Shown in pieces: positions 8,439 through 17,073 of a stretch of DNA of 46,085 bases (positions are counted from its first letter, which is position 1; each line of letters starts with the position of its first letter). A program made the translations under genes and the position numbers. Source of the DNA: Bacteroidota bacterium. Lineage in GTDB: Bacteria; Bacteroidota; Bacteroidia; Cytophagales; Microscillaceae. The stretch covers positions 1 through 46,085 of the forward strand of contig RDXI01000027.1 in the NCBI GenBank assembly GCA_004292795.1, written 5' to 3'. The notes below the pieces were generated by a model. That model had not been told where the DNA came from and made no database searches. It saw nothing but the letters and a program-made list of their open reading frames with translations.

Positions 8439-9536
8439 GTGTGTTATATCTTAGCCGCACAAATCACTTTCGAAAAAGGCACTTGGGCTGAAATAAAGGC
8501 TAAAGCCCAAAAAGAAAAAAAAATGATATTCATTGATGCCTACACGACTTGGTGCGGACCTTGCAAAATGCTTGATGCGCAAACCTTCAAAAACGAGGAG
8601 GTAGGCAAGTATCACAACACCACGTACATCAACTACAAGATGGACATGGAAAAAGGCGAAGGACCTGCATTTGCGCAAGAGTTCAAAGTTTCGGCATATC
8701 CTACTATGTTGTTCTTTACTAAAGATGGCGAATTGGCGCACCGTTTGGTGGGTTTCTTGCCTGCTGAACCATTTTTGACAAAAAGCAAAGATGCCAACAA
8801 TCCCGATAAGCAATATTATACATTGCTGAAAAAGTACGAAAAAGGCGAGCGCAAAGCTGATTTTATACGCAATTTCGTGAAGGTATCACAAGACGCAGGC
8901 ATGGACAACGCCTTGACAGTAGCCAAAGATTTCATGAAAACCTTGAAAAAATCGGATTGGGAAAAGCCCGAAAATGGGGACATTATCGCTATGACGGCTA
9001 CAAGTTTGGACTCTGAGTCTTTCCAATACATGGAAAAAAACAAGGATAAATTCACCAAAGAGCAGTTTCAAATGGCTATCTATCCTATCCTTGACGCAGA
9101 ATTTGAGCGTATTGTAAAAGAAAAAGACGAGGCAGGCAAGGAAAAACTGAAAGACCTTGTGCGTAAATACGCGCCTGAAGAAGCCGAAAAAATCGTGACT
9201 CAAATTGACAAGTATTACAAGCAAATGGTAGGCGGTCAAGCAGTTGAACCTCAACAAGAAGAAGATTGGCAAACCCTGAACGAAAAAGCTTGGGCGATAT
9301 ATGAAAACGAAACCGACAAAACGAAACTTGCAGAAGCCTTAGAGATAGCGAAAAGGTCTATCGCGATGCAAGAAAACTACTACAATACGGATACCTACGC
9401 GCACCTTGCCTACAAAGCAGGCAAGAAAGAAGAAGCCCTCAAAATGGCAGAACGCGCCTTAGAATTAGGCAAGACTTCAGGCGAGGACACAAGCGCGACA
9501 CAAGCCCTCATCAAAAAAATACGCGAAGGCAAATAA
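8439..9536 (+). CDS. Thioredoxin-fold protein with helical/TPR C-terminus; N-terminus apparently damaged
   Basis: Residues of about 20-115 form a thioredoxin domain with the active site WCGPCK (38-43) and a YPTMLFFTKDGE segment carrying the cis-Pro. Residues of about 130-365 are Lys/Glu-rich helices ending in TPR-like repeats (TYAHLAYKAGKKEEALKMAE). Exported Bacteroidota proteins of this type act as periplasmic disulfide reductases. The first possible start is GTG 8439, two codons after an in-frame TAA. The frame begins with CYILAAQITFEK, which looks like the tail of a signal peptide (LAAQ cleavage site) without its hydrophobic core. Either the start is wrong in some way I cannot see, or the 5' end was lost. 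The stop of the MBOAT gene is 24 bp upstream. Confidence 0.75.
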   Translation: MCYILAAQITFEKGTWAEIKAKAQKEKKMIFIDAYTTWCGPCKMLDAQTFKNEEVGKYHNTTYINYKMDMEKGEGPAFAQEFKVSAYPTMLFFTKDGELAHRLVGFLPAEPFLTKSKDANNPDKQYYTLLKKYEKGERKADFIRNFVKVSQDAGMDNALTVAKDFMKTLKKSDWEKPENGDIIAMTATSLDSESFQYMEKNKDKFTKEQFQMAIYPILDAEFERIVKEKDEAGKEKLKDLVRKYAPEEAEKIVTQIDKYYKQMVGGQAVEPQQEEDWQTLNEKAWAIYENETDKTKLAEALEIAKRSIAMQENYYNTDTYAHLAYKAGKKEEALKMAERALELGKTSGEDTSATQALIKKIREGK

Positions 9537-9564
9537 GCTTGCCTACCCAACCGCGAACAAAAAG

Positions 9565-9598
9565 CGAGGTTGTCCGAAAAGGGCAACCTCGTTTTTAT
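9565..9598. terminator. Rho-independent terminator
   Basis: CGAGGTTGTCC (9565-9575) pairs with GGGCAACCTCG (9581-9591) around GAAAA, with one G-T pair, followed by TTTTT. It terminates the thioredoxin gene, and an upstream A tract could also serve the convergent VWA gene. Confidence 0.9.
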
Positions 9599-9626
9599 TA
9601 CCAATTTTTATATGGCTTCGTATTTC

Positions 9627-9670
9627 CCCCAATTTTATTGGGGCTGTTGAAATTCAACCCTTACAGGGTT
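9627..9670. repeat. Cluster of three short palindromes
   Basis: Three adjacent inverted repeats lie here: CCCCAA/TTGGGG around a 5-base loop (9627-9643), GTTGAA/TTCAAC around one base (9646-9658), and AACCC/GGGTT around TTACA (9656-9670). The style resembles the CCCCTACAGGG palindromes inside the MITE-like element at 6185, so this may be a decayed relative. It sits between convergent genes. Confidence 0.6.
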
Positions 9671-9700
9671 TTATAGGTAATTTTTTGTAGGTAAGTCGCG

Positions 9701-10804
9701 CTACACTTGTTTTCTGCGGTTTTTCTGAAAGTCCTCAAAAATAAAGTTGCCCAATTCGTTCAGGTTACTATAGTATGCCTTGCCCTGATTGATGCGTGTA
9801 AATTCGCGCACAAACTCTTGCAGGTAAGGGTCTGAAGCTATCATGAACGTTGTGATGGGAATTTTGATTTTTCGGCACTGTTGCGCAAGTGTAAGCGTTT
9901 TGCGCAATATTTTTCTATCCAAACCAAAGCTATTTTTGTAATAATTGATGCCCACTTTCATACAAGTTGGCTTGCCATCAGTTATCATAAAAATTTGCTT
10001 GTTTTGGTTCTTTCTGCGCCTCAGTATGTCCATTGCCAACTCCAAACCCGCGATGGTGTTGGTATGATAAGGTCCCACTTCGAGATAAGGCAAGTCTTTC
10101 ATTTGGATTTGCCAAGCGTCATTGCCAAACACGATAATATCTAAAGTATCCTTCGGGTAGCGCGTGGTGATGAGTTCGCCCAACGCCATAGCTACCTTTT
10201 TGGCGGGTGTGATTCTGTCCTCGCCGTACAAAATCATAGAGTGCGAAATGTCAATCATCAACACTGTAGAAGTTTGCGCCTTGAACTCGCGTTCACGTAT
10301 TTCGAGGTCTTCTTCCAAGAGCATAAACTCGTCAGTTCCATGATTGATTTGCGCATTTCGAAACGATTCCGTATAAGCAATGCTATCCAATTCATCGCCA
10401 AAAGCATATTGCCTGATGTCCGTATTCATTTCATCGCCTCGCCCCGTTTGGCGCGTGGTGTGATTGCCTGCTTTGTGGCGTTTCAGCTTGCCAAATATTT
10501 CTTCGAGGGCATTTTGGCGGAGGTTTATTTCCATTTTGGCAGATAGGCGAGCTTCTCCCTCGCCTTCTTCGTTGGTTTCGGTAATGTAGCCCTTGCGTTT
10601 GAGGTCTTCGTAGAAGTCGCCAATACCGTAGCTCTCATCGGTTAGCCCAAAACGCTTGTCAAGGGAGGTAAGGGCAGACATCGCCTCGCCTACATTGCCC
10701 GAAGTCATGAGAATGAGTTGTTGAAAAATATCGAACAAGCGTTCAAAATTTGCCTTGCTTTTGTCTTGTTCGGGTACAAAATCCCTGAAACGATGTCCTT
10801 CCAT
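9701..10804 (-). CDS. VWA-domain protein (magnesium-chelatase/MoxR-associated type)
   Basis: ATG 10804 is preferred; a longer reading from a TTG at 10831 would overlap the promoter element. The 367-residue product has a helical N-terminal half and a von Willebrand A domain from about 180 to the end. Its metal-binding MIDAS motif is DISHS (185-189), with a later ITDGKPT segment. Such proteins usually work with a MoxR or ChlI-type AAA+ ATPase as a metal-insertion or complex-remodelling pair, but no ATPase gene is in this neighbourhood, so the partner must be elsewhere. It is convergent with the thioredoxin gene and transcribed alone. Confidence 0.85.
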   Translation of the reverse strand: MEGHRFRDFVPEQDKSKANFERLFDIFQQLILMTSGNVGEAMSALTSLDKRFGLTDESYGIGDFYEDLKRKGYITETNEEGEGEARLSAKMEINLRQNALEEIFGKLKRHKAGNHTTRQTGRGDEMNTDIRQYAFGDELDSIAYTESFRNAQINHGTDEFMLLEEDLEIREREFKAQTSTVLMIDISHSMILYGEDRITPAKKVAMALGELITTRYPKDTLDIIVFGNDAWQIQMKDLPYLEVGPYHTNTIAGLELAMDILRRRKNQNKQIFMITDGKPTCMKVGINYYKNSFGLDRKILRKTLTLAQQCRKIKIPITTFMIASDPYLQEFVREFTRINQGKAYYSNLNELGNFIFEDFQKNRRKQV

Positions 10805-10828
10805 AAGTTTACAATGAGCTATTATAGA

Positions 10829-10836
10829 CAAAACTA
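10829..10836 (-). promoter_or_regulatory. TAnnTTTG -7 element for the VWA gene
   Basis: The minus strand reads TAGTTTTG, an exact match to the Bacteroidota -7 consensus, 25 nt upstream of ATG 10804. No clear -33 TTG was found. Confidence 0.5.
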
Positions 10837-10957
10837 CATAACGCGCCTCAAAGTTCTAACAGGGGCAAAATAAAACTATTTGCGCCAAAAACTTACAAGC
10901 GTAATTTTCAACAAACAATTCCGTAACAAAAATGTTATAAGTTCCAAATATGTAGTG

Positions 10958-10965
10958 TAATTTTG
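10958..10965 (+). promoter_or_regulatory. TAnnTTTG -7 element ahead of the small reading frame
   Basis: TAATTTTG exactly matches the -7 consensus and lies 47 nt before ATG 11012. It is the only consensus promoter element I found on this strand in the roughly 380-bp gap between the VWA and lacI genes. Confidence 0.4.
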
Positions 10966-11011
10966 TACTATTCAAATATATTTTTGAACAAAACCATAAA
11001 ACCGTAGTGAT

Positions 11012-11184
11012 ATGAAGCCTTTACCCAAAAACTCAATGTGTGGCAAGAATTTTCGGCTATCGAGAGCCTCCAAAAAGCCACTGCCACCACTGCCCAAGCA
11101 GACGAAAAAAACCAAGCTTCGCAAGAAACTTGGTTCGAATTGTTACAATATCCCAAAGAAACAGACGCGCCACAAGGCGAGTAG
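11012..11184 (+). pseudogene. Possible small gene (about 58 aa) with a one-base frameshift near its start
   Basis: The frame covering 11014-11184 encodes a protein-like acidic sequence (NVWQEFSAIESLQKA, then ETWFELLQYPKETDAPQGE) ending at TAG 11184, two bases from the convergent lacI stop. It has no in-frame ATG. The only nearby ATG (11012) is in another frame, and one extra base after ATGAA would join them into a continuous protein starting MKAFTQKLN. A GTG at 11038 is an alternative start. The clean codon content, abutting 3' ends and upstream TAnnTTTG element argue for a real or recently lost small gene. No homology can be claimed. Confidence 0.35.
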
Positions 11185-11186
11185 TA

Positions 11187-12209
11187 TTATCGTTTAGAAG
11201 ATGCCCTTGTGATGAGAGTAGTTTTGAGGATTTTGATTTCAGTTTCATAGTCCTCTTTTTTCTCTACTAAAGCGGTTTGTTTCATGAACAACTGCGCCGC
11301 TATCTGCCCCATCTCAAAACCGGGTTGTTTGATACTGCTCAAAGGCGGATCCACTACTTCGCAGATAGGATTATCGCCAAACCCAATCACTGCCACATCT
11401 TTCGGAATTTGCTTGCCTGCTTCCTTCAAAGCACGCATAGCACCTATGGCTGTTTCGTCATTTACAGCAAATATGCCATCAAACGCTACGCCTTCTGCCA
11501 ATAGCTTTTTCACACTGTCATACCCCATTTGCAAATTGTCGCTATATACTATAGCTTGTTCGATAGGCGAGAGCTTATTTTTGGCAAGTGCATCAAGAAA
11601 GCCCTGCTTGCGTTCTTTGGCAATGCCCATTGTATCCGAAGCGGCAAGATGTATAGGATTTTTACAACCTTGTTGAATGAGATGCTCCGTAGCAAGGAAA
11701 GCACCATCATGGTCATCAACCAATACTTTGCTTGAAAAAATAGCATCACAAGAACGGTCTAAGAAAATAACGGGTATGTTACGTTTGTTCAATACCTGTA
11801 AATGCTCATAATCAGTTGTTTCGCTGGAAAGCGACATAAACAAACCATCTACACGGCTCGAAACCAACGCGAACACACAATCCACCTCGCGCTGATATGA
11901 TTCGTCTGATTGCGTGATAATAACATTGTAGCCTTCCGCATACGCGATGTCTTCTATGCCACTGATGATAGTCGAGAAAAAGTGGTGGACAATTTTGGGG
12001 ATAATCACACCTACTGTATTGGTTTTGCGCTTGCGCAAGCTAAGGGCGATAATGTTGGGCTGATAATCCATTTGATTTGCCAACTCCATGACCGCTTTTT
12101 TGGTTTCTTGGCTGATGTCAGGGTGATTTTTCAAAGCACGAGAAACTGTAGAGGGCGAAATTTTCAACTCGCGTGCTATGTCTTTGATAGTAACTTGTCC
12201 AGTTTTCAT
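11187..12209 (-). CDS. LacI/GalR-family transcriptional regulator
   Basis: The 340-residue product has the N-terminal helix-turn-helix and hinge of the family: VTIKDIARELKISPSTVSRA, followed by YQPNIIALSLRKRKT. Residues of about 60-335 form a periplasmic-binding-protein-like sensor domain (TVGVIIPKIVHHFFSTIISG; DGIFAVNDETAIGAMRALKE; DVAVIGFGD). Such proteins bind a sugar or related metabolite and control neighbouring transport or catabolic genes. It is divergent from the susC-like gene, and the 299-bp region between them contains two AAACGTTT-like half-palindromes of LacI-operator type, so it probably controls the sus-like operon and itself. The effector cannot be deduced. Confidence 0.93.
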   Translation of the reverse strand: MKTGQVTIKDIARELKISPSTVSRALKNHPDISQETKKAVMELANQMDYQPNIIALSLRKRKTNTVGVIIPKIVHHFFSTIISGIEDIAYAEGYNVIITQSDESYQREVDCVFALVSSRVDGLFMSLSSETTDYEHLQVLNKRNIPVIFLDRSCDAIFSSKVLVDDHDGAFLATEHLIQQGCKNPIHLAASDTMGIAKERKQGFLDALAKNKLSPIEQAIVYSDNLQMGYDSVKKLLAEGVAFDGIFAVNDETAIGAMRALKEAGKQIPKDVAVIGFGDNPICEVVDPPLSSIKQPGFEMGQIAAQLFMKQTALVEKKEDYETEIKILKTTLITRASSKR

Positions 12210-12318
12210 ATTGGGGAAGAGGGAATACAGAGGTATGAAGGGAGGTAGAAGTGTATGTTTCTTGCAAACTCCTATGCTTAAAACAATTCTCAGTACAATT
12301 AGTTTGCGTTCTATAAAG

Positions 12319-12326
12319 CAAAAATA
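12319..12326 (-). promoter_or_regulatory. TAnnTTTG -7 element for lacI
   Basis: The minus strand reads TATTTTTG, matching the consensus, about 110 nt upstream of the lacI ATG. It lies next to the operator-like sites, which would allow autoregulation. Confidence 0.4.
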
Positions 12327-12354
12327 AAAAAAAATCTTTGATATGTACTAAAAA

Positions 12355-12380
12355 TGAAACGTTTGCGCATACGTTTGCAG
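12355..12380. promoter_or_regulatory. Paired LacI-type operator candidates
   Basis: AAACGTTT (12357-12364) is a perfect palindrome with the central CG typical of LacI-family operators. A second, near-identical ATACGTTT (12369-12376) follows 12 bp later, and both are continued by GC (TTTGC). They lie between the divergent lacI and susC-like genes. An exact promoter for susC was not recognised; 12381-12508 is AT-rich leader. Confidence 0.55.
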
Positions 12381-12508
12381 AATTTTTTTGTGTTTTCAAG
12401 GCAGTAAATTGTATTATTTGTTGAAAAAATATGCTAATATTGTGTGTTTGATAGCTTAAAATACCATTTTTAAGATAAACAAAAGGTCAATAAAACTTCT
12501 CAACACTC

Positions 12509-15500
12509 ATGAAGAAACATTATCTAACCAATGTGTCTGTGCAAAGCACCTCCGATATGGGGTGGCATAGATGGCTATGGGGCGTATTGATGATGGCGGT
12601 CTTAGCCCTGCCTCTCTCTGCCCAAGCACAACAAAACATCAGCGGTACAGTAAAAGACGCGAAAGGCGAAGGCTTACCGGGCGCAAGTGTGGTTATCAAA
12701 GGCACTACACGCGGAACAAGCACTGACGTAGATGGCAAATACCAAATCTCGGCTACAGCAGGCGAGATACTCGTAGCAACCCTTACAGGCTACAAACCCA
12801 AAGAAATGACTGTGGGAGCAGAAGCTGTTGTAGATTTCTCTCTTGAAGAAGATGGGCTTCTTGAGGAAGTAGTTGTAGTAGGTTATACATCTTCAGACAG
12901 AAAAGATGTTACTGGCTCTGTTTCAAGCATTGGTTCTAAAGATTTCAACGGTGGACCCATCACTAACCCATTGCAACAAATTTCAGGACGTGCAGCAGGT
13001 GTAAACATTACACAAGCAGGTAGCGAACCTGGTGCTACACCAACGGTTCGTATTCGTGGTATTACGTCTTTGAGTGGTGGTAATGACCCGCTTGTAGTAG
13101 TAGATGGTATTCAAGGAAACATGGACTTGTTGAAGCAAATTCCCCCAAGTGAAATAGAAACATTTGACATTTTGAAAGATGCTTCTGCAACTGCAGTCTA
13201 TGGTTCTCGTGGTGCGGCTGGTGTGATTTTGATAACCACTAAAAAAGGGAAGGCAGGAAAGACCACCATGGAATACAATGCTGTTGTTTCATTTGAAACC
13301 ATAGCAAGGAGTTATGAAATGTTGAGTGCAGACCAATGGCGTGCAGAAACACAAAAACGTGGATTGCTTGTATCTTCAGGGGCAGGGCGCAATGATTTTG
13401 GCGCAAATACTGATTGGGAAGACCAACTTACCCGTACAGGTATCACTCAAAACCACAACTTAGCATTTGGTGGCGGGACTTCCAATTTTAATTATCGTGC
13501 ATCTTTTACTGCTATTTTGCAAGATGGTTTGGTAATAAACTCAAAAAACCAAAACTATACTGCACGAATCCAAGCGACTCAACGCGCTTTGAATAATAAG
13601 TTGGGACTTACCTACAATGTCAATGTAACAAATACTACCAATAATTTTAATGGTCCTGGTTCATACCAACGCATCTTTGGCTTTAGACCAACTGACCCTG
13701 TTTTCAATACAGACGGTTCGTATTTTGTACCAGGTGATAAGTTTGGAGGTGCAAGCACAAATCCCTATGCTTTCGCTAAAGAAATCATAGATGGAGACAA
13801 AACTGATAATATGTTTGGTAGTGTGCGTGCAGATTATGACATAATTGAAGGATTGACTGCAAGTGTATTTGGTTCATGGCGTAGAATCAATAGGAATTAT
13901 GGACGTTTTGAAGGCACTGCTACCACAAGTCCAGAAGGTTTAGCCATACCACTTGCAACACGTCCTAATGAGAGGGGCGTAGCTACACAAGAAGCTAACT
14001 ATACAGACGAAAGATTGTTCAACTTCATTTTGAATTACAAAAAAAGTTTTGGCAATCATAATCTCGAAACAACTTTTGTGAATGAGTGGCAAAAACAAAC
14101 ATATTCAGGATTTAGGCAACTTGGTAGAGGTTTCGCCGACCCTAATGCTTACAATAATATTTTGTTGGCTAATACACTTTTGCCCAGAGAACAATCATCA
14201 TATAAAAATGATAGAGTTCTGTCATCATTCTTATTGAGAGCAAATTACTCTTTTATGGGTAAGTACATGGCGACAGTAAGTGTGCGTAGAGATGCATCAT
14301 CTGTATTTGGGGCGAATTACAAAACGGCTGTATTTCCTTCAGCATCACTCGCTTGGGCTATCAAGGAAGAAGGCTTCTTGAAGGACAATAATTTTGTAAG
14401 CGACCTCAAATTGCGTGTGGGATATGGTGTAACGGGTAATCAACAAGGAATCAGTCCGCAACAATCTCTTTTGCTTGTAGAACCTGATGGAGCAGGCGGC
14501 TATACTGTAGCGCGTAATGCTAACCCTGACCTTCGTTGGGAAACACGCAGAATGTTTAACACGGGTTTAGATTTTGGGTTGATGGACGGCAAACTGACAG
14601 GTTCATTAGACTTCTATACGGGCAATACGGAAGATTTGTTGTTTAGCGGTTATAATGTACCCACCCCTCCATTCCCAATACCCACTATTACAGCCAATGC
14701 TGGTAAATTATTCAACCAAGGCCTTGAAATAGCTCTTAATTACAAGTTAATCGACACGAAAGATTTACAAGTAAACTTGGCAGGCAATTTTACTACGAAT
14801 AGAACGCGAGTTGTTGAATTGGCAGGCAAGGTGTTGAATATAGAAGTGGGACGCGACTCTGTTGCTTGGGGAGGTTTTGAAGTAGCTCCAGGTACAGGCG
14901 TAAATTCAGCTTATTTGATAAAAGGACAACCTATCGGTACATTTTTGGTGCATCAACACGCAGGTACAGACGATGCTGGTAACCAACTTATCGTAGATAG
15001 AAATGGTGATGGCATCATAGATGGTGGAGATTTGAGCAAAGACCGTTATGTAGCAGGGCAAGCACTTCCCAAATTTACGTATGCTTTCACACCCTCTATT
15101 ATCTATAAAAGATTGAGTGCAAACTTTGTATTCCGAGGCTCACATGGTAATAAAATTTACAATGCCCGCAGGTTACAACTAAGCTCTTTGACGAATATAG
15201 GACAGGTAAATGTCTTGGCAGACGCACCAGAATTGAATTTCTTGAAAGCAACGTATCCTTCTGATTTGTGGTTAGAAAATGGTGGTTTCTTCCGTTTGGA
15301 CAACTTGACGTTAGGGTATGACTTAGGCAATTTCAATTCTAAATATTTGCAAAACGCTCGTTTGTCGTTTACAGTGAATAATGTATTCATCATCACACAA
15401 TACAAGGGCATCGATCCCGAACTTAGTATGGGTGGCGGTGGTGGTACAGGTATAGACAACGGTATATACCCTCGTACTCGCAATTTTGCAATAGGTTTGA

Positions 15501-15517
15501 ACATTAATTTAAAATAA
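12509..15517 (+). CDS. SusC/RagA-type TonB-dependent outer-membrane transporter
   Basis: The 1002-residue product has a signal peptide ending near residue 41 (LPLSAQAQ) and a carboxypeptidase-regulatory-like domain at about 43-112 (ISGTVKDAKGEGLPGASV). A TonB-box-like segment EEVVVVGY lies at 119-126, a plug at about 130-240 (PLVVVDGIQGNMDLL; SATAVYGSRGAAGVILITTK), and a beta-barrel fills the rest. It forms a pedal-bin complex with the SusD lipoprotein encoded 9 bp downstream and imports an oligomeric nutrient across the outer membrane. The LacI neighbour suggests a sugar, but the substrate is unknown and no glycoside hydrolase is encoded here. The gene contains no copy of the dispersed 9-mer despite its 3-kb length. 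Confidence 0.96.
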   Translation: MKKHYLTNVSVQSTSDMGWHRWLWGVLMMAVLALPLSAQAQQNISGTVKDAKGEGLPGASVVIKGTTRGTSTDVDGKYQISATAGEILVATLTGYKPKEMTVGAEAVVDFSLEEDGLLEEVVVVGYTSSDRKDVTGSVSSIGSKDFNGGPITNPLQQISGRAAGVNITQAGSEPGATPTVRIRGITSLSGGNDPLVVVDGIQGNMDLLKQIPPSEIETFDILKDASATAVYGSRGAAGVILITTKKGKAGKTTMEYNAVVSFETIARSYEMLSADQWRAETQKRGLLVSSGAGRNDFGANTDWEDQLTRTGITQNHNLAFGGGTSNFNYRASFTAILQDGLVINSKNQNYTARIQATQRALNNKLGLTYNVNVTNTTNNFNGPGSYQRIFGFRPTDPVFNTDGSYFVPGDKFGGASTNPYAFAKEIIDGDKTDNMFGSVRADYDIIEGLTASVFGSWRRINRNYGRFEGTATTSPEGLAIPLATRPNERGVATQEANYTDERLFNFILNYKKSFGNHNLETTFVNEWQKQTYSGFRQLGRGFADPNAYNNILLANTLLPREQSSYKNDRVLSSFLLRANYSFMGKYMATVSVRRDASSVFGANYKTAVFPSASLAWAIKEEGFLKDNNFVSDLKLRVGYGVTGNQQGISPQQSLLLVEPDGAGGYTVARNANPDLRWETRRMFNTGLDFGLMDGKLTGSLDFYTGNTEDLLFSGYNVPTPPFPIPTITANAGKLFNQGLEIALNYKLIDTKDLQVNLAGNFTTNRTRVVELAGKVLNIEVGRDSVAWGGFEVAPGTGVNSAYLIKGQPIGTFLVHQHAGTDDAGNQLIVDRNGDGIIDGGDLSKDRYVAGQALPKFTYAFTPSIIYKRLSANFVFRGSHGNKIYNARRLQLSSLTNIGQVNVLADAPELNFLKATYPSDLWLENGGFFRLDNLTLGYDLGNFNSKYLQNARLSFTVNNVFIITQYKGIDPELSMGGGGGTGIDNGIYPRTRNFAIGLNINLK

Positions 15518-15526
15518 TTAAACACT

Positions 15527-17002
15527 ATGAAAAAAGTATCAATTTTATTATCTGGATTACTCACATTGGCTGTAGGTTGCACCAATGTAGAGGAAAAGGT
15601 GTATGACAAAATGCTTGCTTCTGAATACTATCGAACACCAGAAGGGATAGAATCAGTAGTGGGTAACCTCTATAACGAAATGCGCGGAGATTGGGGAGGC
15701 AAAGGAATCGCAGGCGCGGACAGGGGGTGGTTCGATATGAACGAAACCTGCACAGATGAAATGATGCTACCCACACGACAAGGGGGAGCATGGGATGATG
15801 CAGGCATTTGGCGTGATATGTATGAACACAAGTGGTTACCTACTCAACCATTTATGGAGAATACATGGAATTGGCTGTATAAAGTGGTTTATCGTGCTAA
15901 CCAAGCCGTTGAACTTTTGAGAAATGCGAATGCCTCTCCTGAGAAAATCGCAGAAGCACGTGTTTTGAGGGCTTATTACTATTATATGCTTATGGATGGA
16001 TGGGGTAATATCCCTTTCTACACCGAAAACACGTTAGGACCCACTCAAATCCCACAAGCGGCTAGAGCTGAAGTATATAATTTCATTGTAAAGGAACTAA
16101 CAGAGAGCGTAGATCTTTTGCCTACGAAGAAACCTGTAGCAGGCGAAACTCAGTATGGACGATTTAACAAGTGGGCGGGTTATACTGTGCTTGCAAAAGT
16201 TTATCTCAATGCAGAAGTTTATACAGGTTCTGCTAAATGGGCAGAAACAGTAGCGGCTTGTGATAAAATTATCAACGAAGGAGGTTTTTCATTGGTGTCA
16301 GGAACGGACTATTTTACCAAATTATTTAGAGGTGATTGCGATCCGAATGAGGTCATCTTGCCTATTTTTGTAGATGCTAATACTGCACCACGAAACATCA
16401 TTGGCATACGTTCTTTGAAAAAAGAACACGGGCAAGCCCTTTTTGGTTTTGACACTTGGAATGGTGCAACAGCACACCAAGATTTTGTCAATAAATATGA
16501 AAATGGCGATATTCGTAAAGCGCAATGGGTAACAGGAACTCAACCTGGTGGCGTGAATTACGCGCTTAATATTAGTTCTCTCACATCTGCGGGCGTGGAA
16601 GAAGGTGCGCGCAATATCAAATTTTTGCCTGTTCCTCCATATAACGGAGGCTCTTCATCTAATGATTTTCCTGTTTATCGCTACGCAGATGTACTACTCA
16701 TGAAGGCAGAAGCAGCATTGAAAAGCGGGAATGCCGCAACAGCAAAAACACTTTATGACCAAGTTCGTCAGCGAGCTGGATTAGCCGCATCAGTAGGCAA
16801 CATCACGCTTGATAATATTTATGATGAGCGTGGGCGTGAATTGTGCTGGGAAGGGCATCGCAGGCAAGACATGATTCGTTTTGGTAAGTTTTTGGCAGCC
16901 CATGACTTCAAAGCGCCAAGTGACTCAAAATACTTGATATTTCCCATACCTGCTAATGTGCTTTCTGTAAACAGAAATATCAAACAAAATCCTGGTTATT
17001 AA
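15527..17002 (+). CDS. SusD/RagB-family surface glycan-binding lipoprotein
   Basis: It has 491 residues with a lipoprotein signal (ILLSGLLTLAVGC, Cys18). The family's features are all visible: an N-terminal TPR-like helical region (RANQAVELLRNANASPEKI, AEARVLRAYYYYMLMDGWGN, a classic SusD block), the segment YRYADVLLMKAEAAL, and a C-terminal block ERGRELCWEGHRRQDMIRFG. SusD-like proteins cap the SusC channel from outside the cell and capture the ligand. The gene is 9 bp downstream of susC and clearly in the same operon. Confidence 0.96.
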   Translation: MKKVSILLSGLLTLAVGCTNVEEKVYDKMLASEYYRTPEGIESVVGNLYNEMRGDWGGKGIAGADRGWFDMNETCTDEMMLPTRQGGAWDDAGIWRDMYEHKWLPTQPFMENTWNWLYKVVYRANQAVELLRNANASPEKIAEARVLRAYYYYMLMDGWGNIPFYTENTLGPTQIPQAARAEVYNFIVKELTESVDLLPTKKPVAGETQYGRFNKWAGYTVLAKVYLNAEVYTGSAKWAETVAACDKIINEGGFSLVSGTDYFTKLFRGDCDPNEVILPIFVDANTAPRNIIGIRSLKKEHGQALFGFDTWNGATAHQDFVNKYENGDIRKAQWVTGTQPGGVNYALNISSLTSAGVEEGARNIKFLPVPPYNGGSSSNDFPVYRYADVLLMKAEAALKSGNAATAKTLYDQVRQRAGLAASVGNITLDNIYDERGRELCWEGHRRQDMIRFGKFLAAHDFKAPSDSKYLIFPIPANVLSVNRNIKQNPGY

Positions 17003-17007
17003 CCCCT

Positions 17008-17053
17008 TATAGTTGTGTGACAGTTTGGGTAACCAAACCATCACACAACTATA
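17008..17053 (+). promoter_or_regulatory. Long intercistronic stem-loop between susD- and susE-like genes
   Basis: 17008-17028 pairs with 17033-17053 around a GTAA loop: 13 bp (TATAGTTGTGTGA with its complement), two mismatches, then 6 bp (GTTTGG/CCAAAC). There is no T tract after it, so it is not a standard terminator. A stem like this between operon genes often marks mRNA processing or 3'-end protection and could lower expression of the downstream lipoprotein relative to SusC/SusD. That role is inferred. Confidence 0.75.
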
Positions 17054-17073
17054 CTCAAACCCATTTTTGACTT

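Noticed and set aside
10805-10831. N-terminal extension of the VWA protein from a TTG codon
   Set aside because: The TTG lies inside a consensus promoter element; ATG 10804 fits the spacing.
15157-15609. A 150-codon minus-strand frame across the susC-susD junction
   Set aside because: It lies entirely opposite two well-supported genes and has no recognisable protein features.
17008-17053. Stem-loop considered as the end of the sus operon
   Set aside because: No T tract follows, and the next gene is a functionally matching SusE/F-like lipoprotein with its own strong terminator downstream.
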